A stretch of DNA of 64,000 nt from positions 124,001 through 188,000 of the forward strand of contig NZ_JAIZDB010000002.1 of NCBI RefSeq assembly GCF_029533155.1, read 5' to 3'. This document shows, piece by piece, positions 63,645 to 64,000 of this stretch. Origin of the DNA: Psychrobacillus antarcticus (GTDB lineage: Bacteria; Bacillota; Bacilli; Bacillales_A; Planococcaceae). The position numbers and the translations under genes are program-made. Within the stretch, counting starts at the first letter, position 1. Each line of letters opens with the position of its first letter. The notes beneath the pieces are model-generated. The model was not told the DNA's origin. It saw only the letters and a program-made list of their open reading frames with translations, and made no database searches.

Positions 63645-64000
63645 ATGAGAAGTAGAATAATGCAATTATTAATTGTGATGTCTTTAATTTTTTCCGTACA
63701 AATATTTTCTGCAGATAAAGTCAATGCTGCAACATCAACTGAACTAGGAGCATTTGCTTCAAAGTTTTACGGTACTCCATATAAATTTGGTGGAACAACT
63801 CCCGAGGGATTTGATTGTTCTGGATATATTAGAAATGTTTTTAATAAGTTCAACATTAGTTTACCGAGAACATCTGCCGAACAGTATAATGTCGGGGAAA
63901 CAGTAGCAAAAGAAAATTTACAACCTGGTGACCTAGTGTTTTTTGCAAATACATAAAAAAAAGGTATTTCTCATACTGGAATCTATTTGGGTAACGGGGA
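63645..64000 (+). pseudogene. Secreted NlpC/P60 endopeptidase gene with in-frame stop (runs off window)
   Basis: The gene starts with a signal peptide (ending around KVNAATST) and a NlpC/P60 domain: FYGTPYKFGGTTPEGFDCSG with catalytic Cys 58 and RTSAEQYNVG, QPGDLVFFANT. Codon 104 is TAA (63954-63956). The same frame goes on after it with KKGISHTGIYLGNG, which holds the catalytic His 110, so a nonsense change, not a frameshift, separates Cys from His. As written the product is a 103-residue inactive piece. A sequencing error at the A8 run cannot be excluded. Confidence 0.75.

Overview
The window reads as chromosomal DNA of a low-GC, spore-forming Gram-positive bacterium of the order Bacillales. 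The block ymfF-ymfH-ymfI-ymfK-rodZ-pgsA-cinA-recA-rny-ymdB-spoVS-(korAB)-miaB-ricA follows Bacillus subtilis gene order. The lack of ymfJ, the korAB insertion, the IleS2-type synthetase behind a T-box and the GC-rich intergenic repeats point to Planococcaceae-like relatives (Psychrobacillus, Lysinibacillus, Sporosarcina). That family placement is inference. No tRNA, rRNA, prophage, transposase or CRISPR array was seen.

Layout. 1-5.6 kb: the end of a GntR/UTRA regulator and a BMP-type nucleoside ABC importer. 5.7-9 kb: three overlapping genes tied to EF-P 5-aminopentanol modification. 9.1-23 kb: conserved housekeeping core covering cell shape (rodZ), phosphatidylglycerol synthesis (pgsA), SOS/recA with a LexA box, RNase Y, sporulation (ymdB, spoVS), a 2-oxoacid:ferredoxin oxidoreductase (korAB), tRNA modification (miaB) and ricA. 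23-26.7 kb: a TAXI-TRAP importer with a DUF1850 protein. 26.9-29.4 kb: SelO and YitT. 29.7-32.1 kb: a riboflavin operon (ribE-ribB-ribH) behind two nearly identical tandem FMN riboswitches; ribD and the ribA half are absent. 32.2-39.4 kb: a DUF3889 protein, an SDR without its catalytic Tyr/Lys, a 7TM histidine kinase with a response regulator carrying a SARP-like output, an HD-GYP protein and an HpaB-family hydroxylase. 39.6-43 kb: T-box and ileS2. 43.1-44.4 kb: an ECF sigma/anti-sigma pair. 44.7-45.6 kb: decayed genes. 46-48.6 kb: a secreted S13 carboxypeptidase and a luciferase-like oxidoreductase. 48.7-49.3 kb: second copy of a structured intergenic repeat. 49.5-56.5 kb: glycogen locus (GH15-like gene, glgB, glgC, glgD, glgA) behind a cre site. 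56.9-62.8 kb: a copper/metal area (csoR, copZ, copA, a small membrane protein, a YdhK lipoprotein, a ferritin-like/DUF1541 fusion, a broken four-helix copper-protein gene). 62.8-64 kb: a TVP38 membrane protein and an NlpC/P60 gene with an in-frame stop.

Most striking points: (1) a structured repeat at 20.4-20.8 and 48.9-49.2 kb whose hairpin arms differ between copies yet stay self-complementary; (2) the tandem FMN riboswitches directly after a 20-bp perfect inverted repeat; (3) a ferritin-like protein fused to a DUF1541 domain close to a paralogous lipoprotein and a decayed copper-storage gene. All family assignments come from reading motifs; no database search was run.
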